A stretch of 39,778 bases of DNA. Source: a virus. Every line of letters begins with the position of its first letter. Positions within the stretch are counted from its first letter, which is position 1. Under the pieces are notes generated by a model. That model saw nothing but the letters and a program-made list of their open reading frames with translations. It was not told the DNA's origin and did no database searches. Positions 6,458 to 12,653 of this stretch are shown here, one piece after another. The translations under genes were made by a program, and so were the position numbers. The stretch spans positions 1-39,778 of IMG/VR virus record IMGVR_UViG_3300036760_000153; one strand, given 5' to 3'.

Positions 6458-7005
6458 GCGAGTCGGCGGTCAGGGAGGTTCGGTTCGAGGTGCTCGGCAC
6501 GCCCGCGCCGAAAGGCAGCTCACGCGCCATCCTGATCGCCGGCTTAGCCCGCAACGTCCCCAGCGGCTCCGACGTGAACCGCAAGCGCCTGCGCTCGTGG
6601 GACGTCAACGTGCGAGAGGCCGCGCTCGCCGCCGTCGGCGGACCGCCGCCGTTCATCGGGGTCGCGCTCGACGTCTTTCTGCGCTTCGCCCTGCGGCGGC
6701 CGGCGGGGCACTACGGCAAACGTGGGCTGCGGCCATCCGCGGCCCTGTATCCGACGACCAAGCCCGACTGCGACAAAATTGCTAGGGCGACTCTCGATTC
6801 ACTCACCGGCATCGTGTTCGACGATGACAGCCGGATCGTGCGGCTCCTGGTCTACAAGCTCTACGCTTCTCCGGTATGGCCGGAAGGCGCCACTATCTCG
6901 GTAACAGCGCTGGAGCAGCCTGACGATCGACGAGATATGCAAGCTGCGCCTGCGCCCGATCGTCTCGGTGCAGCGGAACCTCATCCGTCCGCGCCTGGAA
7001 GATGA
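6454..7005 (+). CDS. rusA: RusA-type Holliday junction resolvase
   Basis: A 183-residue protein. The family signature is clear: FEVLGTPAPKGSSRAI at the N terminus (the RusA GxPxPKxR-like strand), KPDCDK at 103-108, D115 in ATLDSLTG, and FDDDSR at 122-127. These give the acidic cluster that binds metal in RusA. Family role: cuts four-way junctions in replicating or recombining phage DNA before packaging. RusA proteins are usually 120-150 aa. The extra 30-residue polar tail here is encoded in the stretch that also codes, on the other strand, for the end of the 6893-7183 gene. It overlaps the upstream gene by ATGA and ends the rightward early operon. Confidence 0.92.
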   Translation: MSESAVREVRFEVLGTPAPKGSSRAILIAGLARNVPSGSDVNRKRLRSWDVNVREAALAAVGGPPPFIGVALDVFLRFALRRPAGHYGKRGLRPSAALYPTTKPDCDKIARATLDSLTGIVFDDDSRIVRLLVYKLYASPVWPEGATISVTALEQPDDRRDMQAAPAPDRLGAAEPHPSAPGR

Positions 7006-7183
7006 TCGTCACCGCGTAGCGGTCGCTCCGATCTGACGCGACCTTCACGCTCGGAATCACGAAAGCGGAGAGCTCTTCCGCCATGAAGATGTCGCGCAGC
7101 AGGTCGAGCATGCGGACCTGGCCCTGCACCCTGCACCGAAAGAACGTCTCGGCGTCGGTGTAGTCGCTTTTTTTGATCTGCAT
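6893..7183 (-). CDS. hypothetical protein, 96 aa, overlaps rusA tail-to-tail
   Basis: The ATG at 7183 overlaps the integrase stop (TAATG), with GAGGAG 7 bases before it. The product has a helical first half (VQGQVRMLDLLRDIFMAEE) and a strand-rich middle (AFVIPSVKVASDRSDRYAVTIIF). Its last 37 codons lie opposite the end of rusA, giving an unusual convergent overlap of 113 bp. No family is recognised. Coupling to the recombinase suggests joint expression. Confidence 0.6.
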   Translation of the reverse strand: MQIKKSDYTDAETFFRCRVQGQVRMLDLLRDIFMAEELSAFVIPSVKVASDRSDRYAVTIIFQARTDEVPLHRDDRAQAQLAYLVDRQAAPALLPR

Positions 7184-7782
7184 TACCAGCTCCTCTTCGT
7201 CGTGGCAGCGATCACTTCGGTCGCGCCGATCGAGGTGAGGTAGCGCTGTGTGGTATCGAGCCGCCGATGTCCTAGCGCCAGCATGATTTCGACCATCCCC
7301 ACGCCCTCGTCGTAGAGTTCCCGCGCGAACGTGTGCCGCAGCGCGTGCGCGTGCACCCGGCGCGAGAGGCCGGATTTCTTCCCGAGCCGCGGCACGAGCG
7401 CGCGGATGTACGTGGCCGAGAGAGGTTGGCCCGCGCGAGTTGGGAAGAGCAGCCCGGGAGAGACCCCGCGGAACTCAAGCCACGCCGCGAGCAGTCCCGC
7501 CGCCTTCGGGTCGAGTCCGACTTCGCGCGGGGGGGCGCCTCGCCGGAATCCCTTCGGCCGCTCGACGCGCAGCACGACGCCGCCAGGTACGTTTCGCACG
7601 TCGGAGAGGGAGAGGCCAAGCGCCTCCGAGCAGCGGAGTCCGGCGCGGTAGTACGTCGCCAGCAGCGCGCGGTTTCGGGCGCCGATCCATCCCTCGCCGG
7701 CCGCCTCGAGCAGCCGCGCCGCATCGGCCGCGTCGACCGCGTGGGCTGGAAACTTCCGGCCTCGATTCTGACCGCCGGTCAC
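7183..7782 (-). CDS. int: tyrosine recombinase, catalytic domain only
   Basis: A 199-residue protein with the full catalytic set in order: R50 (AGLRCSEALGL), K77 (ERPKG), H146-A-L-R149 (HALRHTFA), H172 (LALGHRRLDTTQ) and Y181 (QRYLTS). The catalytic domain begins almost at the first residue. The arm-type and core-binding (SAM-like) N-terminal domains of phage integrases (usually 320-400 aa total) are missing. The start is GTG at 7782, overlapping the previous stop as GTGA. The gene upstream (7779-8096) does not look like a core-binding domain split off by frameshift. It could integrate the phage, resolve multimers or invert a segment. No attachment core was found nearby. Confidence 0.9.
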   Translation of the reverse strand: MTGGQNRGRKFPAHAVDAADAARLLEAAGEGWIGARNRALLATYYRAGLRCSEALGLSLSDVRNVPGGVVLRVERPKGFRRGAPPREVGLDPKAAGLLAAWLEFRGVSPGLLFPTRAGQPLSATYIRALVPRLGKKSGLSRRVHAHALRHTFARELYDEGVGMVEIMLALGHRRLDTTQRYLTSIGATEVIAATTKRSW

Positions 7783-8096
7783 GTTCGCTCGAGATCGGCT
7801 TCGGCGTCGCGCTCGGCCTCGGTTGCTTCATGCGTCGCCTGGTCGCCATGTATGCGCTCAAAAGCTGCGTCTTCGGCCCGATTGCGCGCGAGCTCCGCGG
7901 CGTGCTCTTCGGCCGATGCTGCGATCGCGCCGCGTACCAGCGCGCGGCAGACCCTGATTCCGCCGATTCTGAGCGTGTCTCGCATGTACCGAGCCACGCG
8001 GTCGATTGACTCCGCGCCTCGATCCGGCCCGAGCCAGCCGAGAATCATCGCGCGCGCGCTCGGAGTTGCGTACTGCGCTTCGGTGTAGGTTCTCAT
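7779..8096 (-). CDS. hypothetical helical protein, 105 aa
   Basis: The ATG at 8096 has GGAGG 1-2 bases upstream within GGGCGGAGGC and follows the 8097-8192 structured leader. The N-terminal half has two tryptophan/glycine turns (ILGWLGPDRG) and basic helices. The C-terminal third is a charged helix rich in A, E, R and D (AASAEEHAAELARNRAED). It overlaps the recombinase start by GTGA, so it may be a partner or directionality factor, but no DNA-binding motif is evident. Confidence 0.6.
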   Translation of the reverse strand: MRTYTEAQYATPSARAMILGWLGPDRGAESIDRVARYMRDTLRIGGIRVCRALVRGAIAASAEEHAAELARNRAEDAAFERIHGDQATHEATEAERDAEADLERT

Positions 8097-8192
8097 GCCT
8101 CCGCCCTTTCAGCGCCATCGGGCGCCTCTACCTCGAAAGCCCCGATCGCTGGCATCCCAGGAGATCGGGGCGAGGCTCGCGCGCGCTGCGGA
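8097..8192 (-). promoter_or_regulatory. structured intergenic leader: long plus short hairpin
   Basis: On the minus strand a long hairpin comes first: arms GCCCCGATC at 8139-8147 and GATCGGGGC at 8163-8171, with an inner CTGG/CCAG pair. About 13 nt later a short one follows: GCGCC 8112-8116 and GGCGC 8121-8125, loop of 4. Then GAAAGGG and the start at 8096. The arrangement is the same as in the leaders at 8941-9077 and 10902-11000. The long stem is followed by only three U residues, so a rho-independent terminator is doubtful. Confidence 0.6.
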
Positions 8193-8348
8193 TCACTTCG
8201 CCCGCTTCTCCGCCTCCTGCACCGCGTCGTCGATCACGAGCCGCCTACGGCTGCGCCAGGCTGCGCGAGCGGACCGATGCCGCAGTCGCGCGTCTATCCT
8301 GTCGAGTAGCGCGACGATCGCCGCGCGTAGCCTGCTGCGCGCGCTCAC
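8193..8348 (-). CDS. basic small protein, 51 aa
   Basis: GTG at 8348 overlaps the upstream TGA as GTGA. The product (SARSRLRAAIVALLDRIDAR and onward) is strongly basic and helical, rich in R and A, with a final acidic helix (DDAVQEAEKRAK). A nucleic-acid-binding role is possible on charge alone. No family is recognised. Evidence is the overlap, the codon-length fit between neighbours and the colinear operon. Confidence 0.5.
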   Translation of the reverse strand: MSARSRLRAAIVALLDRIDARLRHRSARAAWRSRRRLVIDDAVQEAEKRAK

Positions 8349-8683
8349 AGCCACCTCACCGGGATCACCGGATAGCTCGGCAGAATCGGCGCGTTCCGCA
8401 GCACTTCCCGAATAACGTCCATCCGCCGCGCACACGGCCAGAACCCCGAGAGCTCAACACCCTGCACCGGCCAGAAGTCCGCCGGGAGCTCGTCGTGATC
8501 CTCGAGAACCGCCACCTCTCCCGCCTCCTTGTCGCCCGAAGCCCGCACCGCGAAAGTCAGCCGACCCGTGGCGCCGACCGTCGGCCCCCAGATTCTCAGC
8601 GCCTCTCCGTCCAGAGCTATTGCGAGCGATTCCAGGTCACGCCGTACGTGTCCACTCCAAGGCAGCTTTACCGCCCGCATCAT
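8345..8683 (-). CDS. hypothetical protein, 112 aa
   Basis: ATG at 8683 is chosen because it overlaps the upstream stop as ATGA and has GGGAGG 8-10 bases before it. Two further in-frame starts lie within six bases on either side. The product is strand-rich (AIALDGEALRIWGPTVGATG, then LTFAVRASGDKEAGEVAVLE) with a cysteine-containing GFWPCARRMDVI segment and a proline-rich end. It looks like a small folded domain. No known family or active site is visible. Confidence 0.6.
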   Translation of the reverse strand: MMRAVKLPWSGHVRRDLESLAIALDGEALRIWGPTVGATGRLTFAVRASGDKEAGEVAVLEDHDELPADFWPVQGVELSGFWPCARRMDVIREVLRNAPILPSYPVIPVRWL

Positions 8684-8940
8684 CGCCACACCTCCCGACG
8701 CTCGAACGTCTCGACGGCCTCGAGCACGTCGCGCGCCTCGCCCTCGTCGGGCATCTCAAGCAGCTCCCGACCATCGGGCAGCTCGACATTTCGCAGCACC
8801 ACGCACGCGCGCAGGCTCACGCGGTACTCCGTCCCATCCACGCGGTAACGCCGAAACGCTCTCACGCCGGAAATCTGCTCCCGGTCGCGCGCGATCGGCC
8901 CAACTTCCCAGCCGATCCCCTCAAACTTCCGACGCTCCAT
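8680..8940 (-). CDS. hypothetical protein, 86 aa
   Basis: The ATG at 8940 has AAGGGG 5 bases upstream and is preceded by the structured leader 8941-9077. The product MERRKFEGIGWEVGPIARDR is a series of short strands (GTEYRVSLRACVVLRNVELPDGRE) ending in an acidic helix (EARDVLEAVETFERREV). No recognised family. Its size, leader and overlap with the next gene suggest a small regulatory or accessory phage protein. Confidence 0.6.
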   Translation of the reverse strand: MERRKFEGIGWEVGPIARDREQISGVRAFRRYRVDGTEYRVSLRACVVLRNVELPDGRELLEMPDEGEARDVLEAVETFERREVWR

Positions 8941-9077
8941 CGCATCCCCTTTCCGGGCATCTCGCCCGATTGTGCTGCGCCGCAGTGCGCAGAGAGAACC
9001 GGCCAGCCTGAAGTGAGTGCGGCACGCGCCGCGCTGGCCGGTTGACTCCGCCCGCTACCTCGCGAGCGATGCCGCTT
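8941..9077 (-). promoter_or_regulatory. structured leader, homologous to 10902-11000
   Basis: Minus-strand order: GGTAGCG, long stem with arms AACCGGCCAGC (8997-9007) and GCTGGCCGGTT (9033-9043), inner GCGGC/GCCGC pair, then AATCGGGCG, short stem CGGGC (8954-8958)/GCCCG (8964-8968), GGAAAGG and the ATG at 8940. Shared blocks with 10902-11000 are GGTAGCG, GCCGCACTC, AATCGG, ATGC and CCGGAAAGG. The stems differ in sequence but still pair. Either a conserved regulatory RNA or an attenuator. Confidence 0.65.
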
Positions 9078-9458
9078 TCAATCCCAGTGCGGCTCTCCCA
9101 ACCGCTCCGGCTTCCGACCCTCGCACCGCGCAAGGAATTCCTCGTAGTACGCGTTAGAGCTCGGGATGCTCTCACCGGCATCCGGGACGGAATCCAGCGC
9201 GAGCAGCTTCGCGAGCTCGGCTCGATCGGTCGGACTCATGCCTCGGCCCGGCTCGCCCGTGTCGTATGCTTCCCAGGTGTCTCGCGCCGTCGCCGTCTGC
9301 GGCGTCACCTGGCGATGGCCCCACGTCCTCCGCGCCGGCGGCGACGTGATCTTCAGCCAGCCGTAAGCGGTCCCGATGCCGCCCGTAACGCTCCATCGCT
9401 TCCCCGAGCGCTTCTCGAGCGCGGCCTTCATGGCCTTCATCGTCTCGTTGCGATTCAT
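9078..9458 (-). CDS. hypothetical protein, 126 aa, 'GGxGTAxGWLxI' domain
   Basis: The ATG at 9458 overlaps the upstream stop (ATGA). The first 20 residues are a basic helix (MNRNETMKAMKAALEKRSGK). Then RWSVTGGIGTAYGWLKITSP resembles a small domain seen in phage and plasmid proteins, where a glycine-rich turn leads to a W-x-x-I strand, followed by a short segment with a conserved GMSPTDRAELAKLLAL helix. The end is polar. Such proteins are often neighbours of DUF3560 and DUF7007 genes, as here. Function unknown. Confidence 0.65.
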   Translation of the reverse strand: MNRNETMKAMKAALEKRSGKRWSVTGGIGTAYGWLKITSPPARRTWGHRQVTPQTATARDTWEAYDTGEPGRGMSPTDRAELAKLLALDSVPDAGESIPSSNAYYEEFLARCEGRKPERLGEPHWD

Positions 9459-9889
9459 CGCTCCACCTCCCGCAGTGCGCAGCCGTCCGGCGCATCCGCA
9501 TGCGTCCGCGGCAGCTCGCCCACGAGCGAGCCCGGCCCGATCGGCTCGTCACTCCCGGCGCGCAGAACCGCCGCGTAGACCGGATTCCGCGCTCCGAATA
9601 CTCTGACGCCGGCCTCGATCCACTCGCGGACCTTGCCGCGAGAGATGCCAAACGCCTCGGCGAGGTCGGGATAGATCCACAGCGGGAACGCCATGTAGGC
9701 GTCTTCCTCGTACCACCCCGGCCCGCTCATGCTGGCGGCCGCAGCGCGCGCGATCTCCGGCATGCCGAGTTCGAGCTCCGCCGGCAGGTAAACGCCGCCG
9801 TGACTCGATGTTTCGACGTGCCAGGCTCCGCGCGTGAGATCCCGCGCGCTTTGAACGTGCCCCCAGGGGCTTGTGATCGGCTTGCTCAT
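9455..9889 (-). CDS. DUF7007-like protein, 144 aa
   Basis: ATG at 9889, overlapping the DUF3560-like stop (ATGA). Residues 5-75 fit the DUF7007 pattern as I know it: PWGHVQSARDLTRGAWHVET, then SSHGGVYLPAELE and GWYEEDAYMAFPLWIYPDL. After that a short HTH-like stretch (AEAFGISRGKVREWIEAG) and a polar tail follow. DUF7007 is common on plasmids and phages beside DUF3560, with no known activity. The HTH-like part hints at DNA contact but is weak. Confidence 0.7.
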   Translation of the reverse strand: MSKPITSPWGHVQSARDLTRGAWHVETSSHGGVYLPAELELGMPEIARAAAASMSGPGWYEEDAYMAFPLWIYPDLAEAFGISRGKVREWIEAGVRVFGARNPVYAAVLRAGSDEPIGPGSLVGELPRTHADAPDGCALREVER

Positions 9890-10671
9890 ACTCCTCCCTC
9901 CTCGGCGACGCTCGCAAGCGCCGCAACTTCGGCCGGCAACCTCTCGGAGCGCCCGCTCCAAGATCCGCCGCCCCAACAAAACCCCGCGCCCTTCAATGCG
10001 TCGATCACGGCGCGCTCCGGCTTCTCGGCGAACGTCACGACCACGTACTCGCTCGTCGGAGTCGCGCGCGCGACCTGCACCCCGCCGGCCGCCTCGGCCG
10101 CCTTCGCGCGAGTCTCGCGCGCCCGGATAGCCTCGATCCGCTTCCGGTCCGCCCCGATCCGGCCGCCCAGGTTCGCCAACTGGAACTTCTCGAACGGCGC
10201 CCGAACGAAGCTCAACCCGATCGCGGCCACGCTCACGCGCAGCTTCTTGAGGTCGAGCCCGAGCTCCGCCAGGCCGGCCGCGTCGCCCTTCCGGTACAGC
10301 CGATTGACCAGCACCATACGCGCCCGCGTCGCCTCGAGCTCTCGGATTCGAGCCTCGAGCGATGCGATGGCGTCGTGGTCGTCGCTGTAGATGCTCCGCT
10401 CGAGCGCGTGTTCCAGGTTGCCGGCAACGCTCTCGTGGTGCTCGGCCATGTCGGCAGACTCGAAGCCGCGACGCATGCCGCTGTGGATGCGCTCCTGATC
10501 TCGCCGCGCGTGCTTCTCGCTGTGATGGCCGACTAGGATCGGCTGGCCGAGCGGGATTCCGTCCGCGATCCGCTTCGCCGCACCGAAAGCGGCCGCCGCC
10601 TTCCGTTCGCGACCCTCCGCCCACTCCCGGCGCTTCTCGATCCGCGCCTCGATTCGCTCTCGTCTCGTCAT
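9886..10671 (-). CDS. DUF3560-like protein, 261 aa
   Basis: ATG at 10671 overlaps the upstream stop. Residues 1-70 (RRERIEARIEKRREWAEGRE, then AAKRIADGIPLGQPILVGHH and a SEKHARRDQERI basic helix) are the DUF3560 hallmark. The central region is a long coiled coil (SLEARIRELEATRARM). The C terminus (SEYVVVTFAEKPERAVIDAL, then KGAGFCWGGGSW) matches the small terminal domain often attached to DUF3560. The family is typical of plasmids and temperate phages. Its function is not established. It is the largest protein of the accessory operon. Confidence 0.8.
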   Translation of the reverse strand: MTRRERIEARIEKRREWAEGRERKAAAAFGAAKRIADGIPLGQPILVGHHSEKHARRDQERIHSGMRRGFESADMAEHHESVAGNLEHALERSIYSDDHDAIASLEARIRELEATRARMVLVNRLYRKGDAAGLAELGLDLKKLRVSVAAIGLSFVRAPFEKFQLANLGGRIGADRKRIEAIRARETRAKAAEAAGGVQVARATPTSEYVVVTFAEKPERAVIDALKGAGFCWGGGSWSGRSERLPAEVAALASVAEEGGV

Positions 10672-10901
10672 CGCGACACCCCTGCAATCGCAGCAACAAC
10701 CAGCGTTCCGATTCGAGTAGTCGTTTCCCACTCGATGACGGTCACGTCAGGCTTGCCGCTGGTTTCGGCTCGCGCAGTGGCGCGAGCTAACACGGCGTGC
10801 TGGGCTGCGGCGGCGGTAGGGTAGAACTCGCCGACTGCGATGCCGGTCTCTTCGACGTACCACCCTTCGCTTTGTTCGCTGATTTCGACGCGCACGCTCA
10901 T
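10668..10901 (-). CDS. hypothetical protein, 77 aa
   Basis: The ATG at 10901 follows GGGAG and is preceded by the structured leader 10902-11000. The product MSVRVEISEQSEGWYVEETG has a beta-hairpin-like front, a helix in PTAAAAQHAVLARATAR, and a hydrophobic end (RIGTLVVAAIAG). It could be a small single-domain protein. No family is recognised. It overlaps the DUF3560-like gene by 4 bases. Confidence 0.6.
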   Translation of the reverse strand: MSVRVEISEQSEGWYVEETGIAVGEFYPTAAAAQHAVLARATARAETSGKPDVTVIEWETTTRIGTLVVAAIAGVSR

Positions 10902-11000
10902 CGCTCCCAACCTTTCCGGCGCATCCGCGCCGATTCTCCGCTCGTAAGTGAGCAGACCGGAACCGCACTCCCGCATGCGAGTGCGGCTCAAGTCTGCGCG
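10902..11000 (-). promoter_or_regulatory. structured leader, homologous to 8941-9077
   Basis: Minus-strand order: GGTAGCG, outer stem GCAGAC (10952-10957)/GTCTGC (10992-10997), inner stem CCGCACTC (10963-10970)/GAGTGCGG (10979-10986), AATCGG, short stem CGGCGC (10917-10922)/GCGCCG (10927-10932), GGAAAGG, GGGAG and the ATG at 10901. The short stem keeps pairing although its bases differ from the 8954-8968 stem. A further 7-bp hairpin (GCGCGCT/AGCGCGC, 10996-11014) covers the end of the upstream gene. Confidence 0.65.
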
Positions 11001-11219
11001 CTACCCAAGCGCGCTCATCAAGTCGAGCTGATCCCGACGCGCCATCGGCTCGCCCGTCTCCAACTCATGCGCCACCGCGCGCAGCTCCGCCGCTAGCGCC
11101 GCCCTCACCCCCTTCAGGTTCGCCGCGTTCGTCGGAATCCCCAACCGCTCGCAGATAGACTCGGGACTCGCTCCGACCTTCCAAAGCCTCAGGATTCTTG
11201 CCCCTGCCGGGTTCATCAT
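11001..11219 (-). CDS. small HTH-like protein, 72 aa, first gene of accessory operon
   Basis: Starts at ATG 11219 (or the adjacent ATG 11216) behind GGAGAGGGG. Residues 8-35 (ARILRLWKVGASPESICERLG, then IPTNAANLKG) read like a helix-turn-helix of the 'response to position' type found in small phage regulators. The rest is a single long helix (RAALAAELRAVAHELE). It is expressed from the promoter region that contains operator copy 3. It may regulate the accessory operon or excision. Confidence 0.6.
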   Translation of the reverse strand: MMNPAGARILRLWKVGASPESICERLGIPTNAANLKGVRAALAAELRAVAHELETGEPMARRDQLDLMSALG

Positions 11220-11261
11220 GCCCCTCTCCCTTCCCGGTCCACCTCGGACCGCAACCGTATC

Positions 11262-11288
11262 AGTATCAGCAAACCTTATACCTGTCAA
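11262..11288. promoter_or_regulatory. operator copy 3 with overlapping minus-strand promoter
   Basis: Plus strand reads AGTATCAGC, AA, ACCT, TATACCTGTCAA, matching copy 1 (4171-4196) at about 22 of 26 positions. On the minus strand it starts with a perfect TTGACA (11288-11283); 17 bp further is TACTGA preceded by TG. The -10 is uncertain. The site lies between the end of the HTH repressor gene and the first accessory gene, as expected for a repressed promoter. Confidence 0.65.
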
Positions 11289-11330
11289 CCCCCTCGCCAA
11301 TGCTCAGGATTCCATCGCTCCCGCGCCCGA

Positions 11331-11756
11331 TTATCCCCCTAACACCTCGAACTCACTCTCCTCCGCACTCTCCGCTTCAACCCTCGCCACCGCCTCAGCG
11401 ACCGCCCGCTCCGCCAGCGCCGAGCACCGCTTCCGCGTCGCGGCCTCTCGAGCTCGCCGCGCCATGATCCGCCGCTGCAACGCACTGTGCTGCGACGTCG
11501 TCGCACCAGGTAGCGCCGGACGCGCATCCAATCCAGGTACCAGATCCGTCGGGCGGCAACCCACCGCACTCGCCAGTAGCACCAGATGCGTCACGGTCGC
11601 TTCCGAGTATCGCCCCGCCCGCAAGTTCGACACAACCCGACCGCCCAAACCCGACAACGCGCACACATCCGACACCCGAAGCCCCAACTCGTCCATCATC
11701 CGCGCCAAAGGCGCCCGCGTGTCGATCCGATTCACCGCCGGCTCTGTCCCCTTCAT
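11331..11756 (-). CDS. XRE-family HTH repressor candidate, 141 aa
   Basis: Starts at ATG 11756 (ATGA overlap with the upstream gene). Residues about 15-70 form an XRE helix-turn-helix: PLARMMDELGLRVSDVCALS, then GLGGRVVSNLRAGRYSEATV, with a following helix TVTHLVLLASAVGCRPTDLV, which is the classic 'L...L.v....L' end of Cro/C1 domains. The C-terminal part is basic and helical (ALQRRIMARRAREAATRKR), with an acidic end. There is no LexA-type autocleavage motif (AG...S...K), so SOS-style induction is not visible. It is the most likely lysogeny-type repressor, and its gene ends 42 bp before operator copy 3. Confidence 0.75.
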   Translation of the reverse strand: MKGTEPAVNRIDTRAPLARMMDELGLRVSDVCALSGLGGRVVSNLRAGRYSEATVTHLVLLASAVGCRPTDLVPGLDARPALPGATTSQHSALQRRIMARRAREAATRKRCSALAERAVAEAVARVEAESAEESEFEVLGG

Positions 11757-12019
11757 CCCTCCACCTCGGCCGCCGCACGCACCGCCGCACGCTCAAGCAC
11801 CCGCTCCCGGTGACCCACCCGCAACACCTCGAGCGCAGCCGCGATCACCAGACCATTCGGCCCCAACGTCGGCGCCATCAACCGATACCGCGCCAACGCG
11901 TCGTGCATCATCGCCCAGACCACCGTCGCCACCGGCACACCCCATCCATCCGCGATCACATTCAAGTCCTCGAACTCTCCCTTCCTACACGATACCACCA
12001 CAGGTTCCGAGCGACGCAT
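11753..12019 (-). CDS. ribbon-helix-helix-like small regulator, 88 aa
   Basis: ATG at 12019 is chosen because the resulting N terminus EPVVVSCRKGEFEDLNVIAD supplies the strand expected before two helices (DLNVIADGWG, then VPVATVVWAMMHDALARYR), an RHH-like layout. A TTG at about 11961 with a stronger SD (GGAAGGGAG) would remove the strand. The rest is a helical tail. It overlaps the HTH repressor start (ATGA). It could be an auxiliary repressor or Arc-like protein. The fold call is from pattern alone. Confidence 0.5.
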   Translation of the reverse strand: MRRSEPVVVSCRKGEFEDLNVIADGWGVPVATVVWAMMHDALARYRLMAPTLGPNGLVIAAALEVLRVGHRERVLERAAVRAAAEVEG

Positions 12020-12194
12020 CGCATCCGGACCCCGACGTGCTCCAGATCCACGCTTCGCCCCTCGCGCGTTCGGTGACGACACTCCACTTCTCCTCAGGCT
12101 CTACTCCGAGCCTCTCCGAAACGAGTAGCGCATCGAGCGCAAGGAGCGAGGATCCGGCCGGGTTCGTAGCGTGAGCGATCGTCTCTTGCGCCAC
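11985..12194 (-). CDS. doubtful small ORF, 69 aa
   Basis: An open minus-strand frame from GTG 12194 to TAG 11985 gives VAQETIAHATNPAGSSLLAL and onward. The composition is plausible for a folded protein (a leucine-rich helix, then EEKWSVVTERARGEAWIWST). No strong SD is seen, and the end overlaps the 12019 start region by 35 bp in another frame. It sits just after a strong hairpin (12194-12225). It may be a real leader gene of the repressor operon or chance. Confidence 0.25.
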   Translation of the reverse strand: MAQETIAHATNPAGSSLLALDALLVSERLGVEPEEKWSVVTERARGEAWIWSTSGSGCDASLGTCGGIV

Positions 12195-12653
12195 TGTCGC
12201 CAGGCTCGAGGCCTGGCGGTGACAGGGTGAAACAGGGTCGGCAGTGTCGCAATGGCGCAGAAGCGCTACCGGCCGAGGCGACGCGCAGGCCGTAGCGTGC
12301 TTCCCGCCCCGCCGTCGCGTTCCCGTTCGCCCGCCGTGCCCGTGCTCAAGCCCGCTGGGGCACCCGCGGACCCGCAGGGACCCATCGCGCGCGCCTGGTT
12401 CCATCTGACGGGACCCGTTTCTCTTTGCTCCCGGGGAAATTTGCTGTTGAAAATTCTGGGGAGTAGGGAATGGGTCGAACATCAGCGGCAGTGATAGGGG
12501 GATTGGGTGCAGGCTCACGGCAGGTGCGAGGCTTAGCGAGAGTAGCGACTTCGAGTCTGCGCTTACTCAGAGAAGAGAAGAGAAGGCAGAGGAGGAACAG
12601 CCCCTGGCCCTGGTTTCGGCCGGTGGGGAGAAGAGGGTCTGATGGTGCGCCCT
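12195..12653. other. gene-poor stretch with hairpin, A+T patch and purine tract
   Basis: No convincing gene was found. It holds a strong hairpin (CTGTCGCCAGGC at 12194-12205, loop TCGAG, GCCTGGC then GGT then GACAG to 12225); direct words TGACAGGGTG and AAACAGGGTC; an unusually A+T-rich patch for this genome around 12428-12462 (GGGGAAATTTGC, TTGAAAATTC); and a purine-only run near 12570-12597 (AGAGAAGAGAAGAGAAGG). Possible roles are origin, attachment or promoter region, none proven. Confidence 0.5.

Noticed and set aside
12252-12494. 80-residue plus-strand ORF starting MAQKRYRPRRRAG
   Set aside because: No SD, composition like random GC-rich DNA (R/P/S-rich), overlaps structured non-coding DNA, no recognisable domain.
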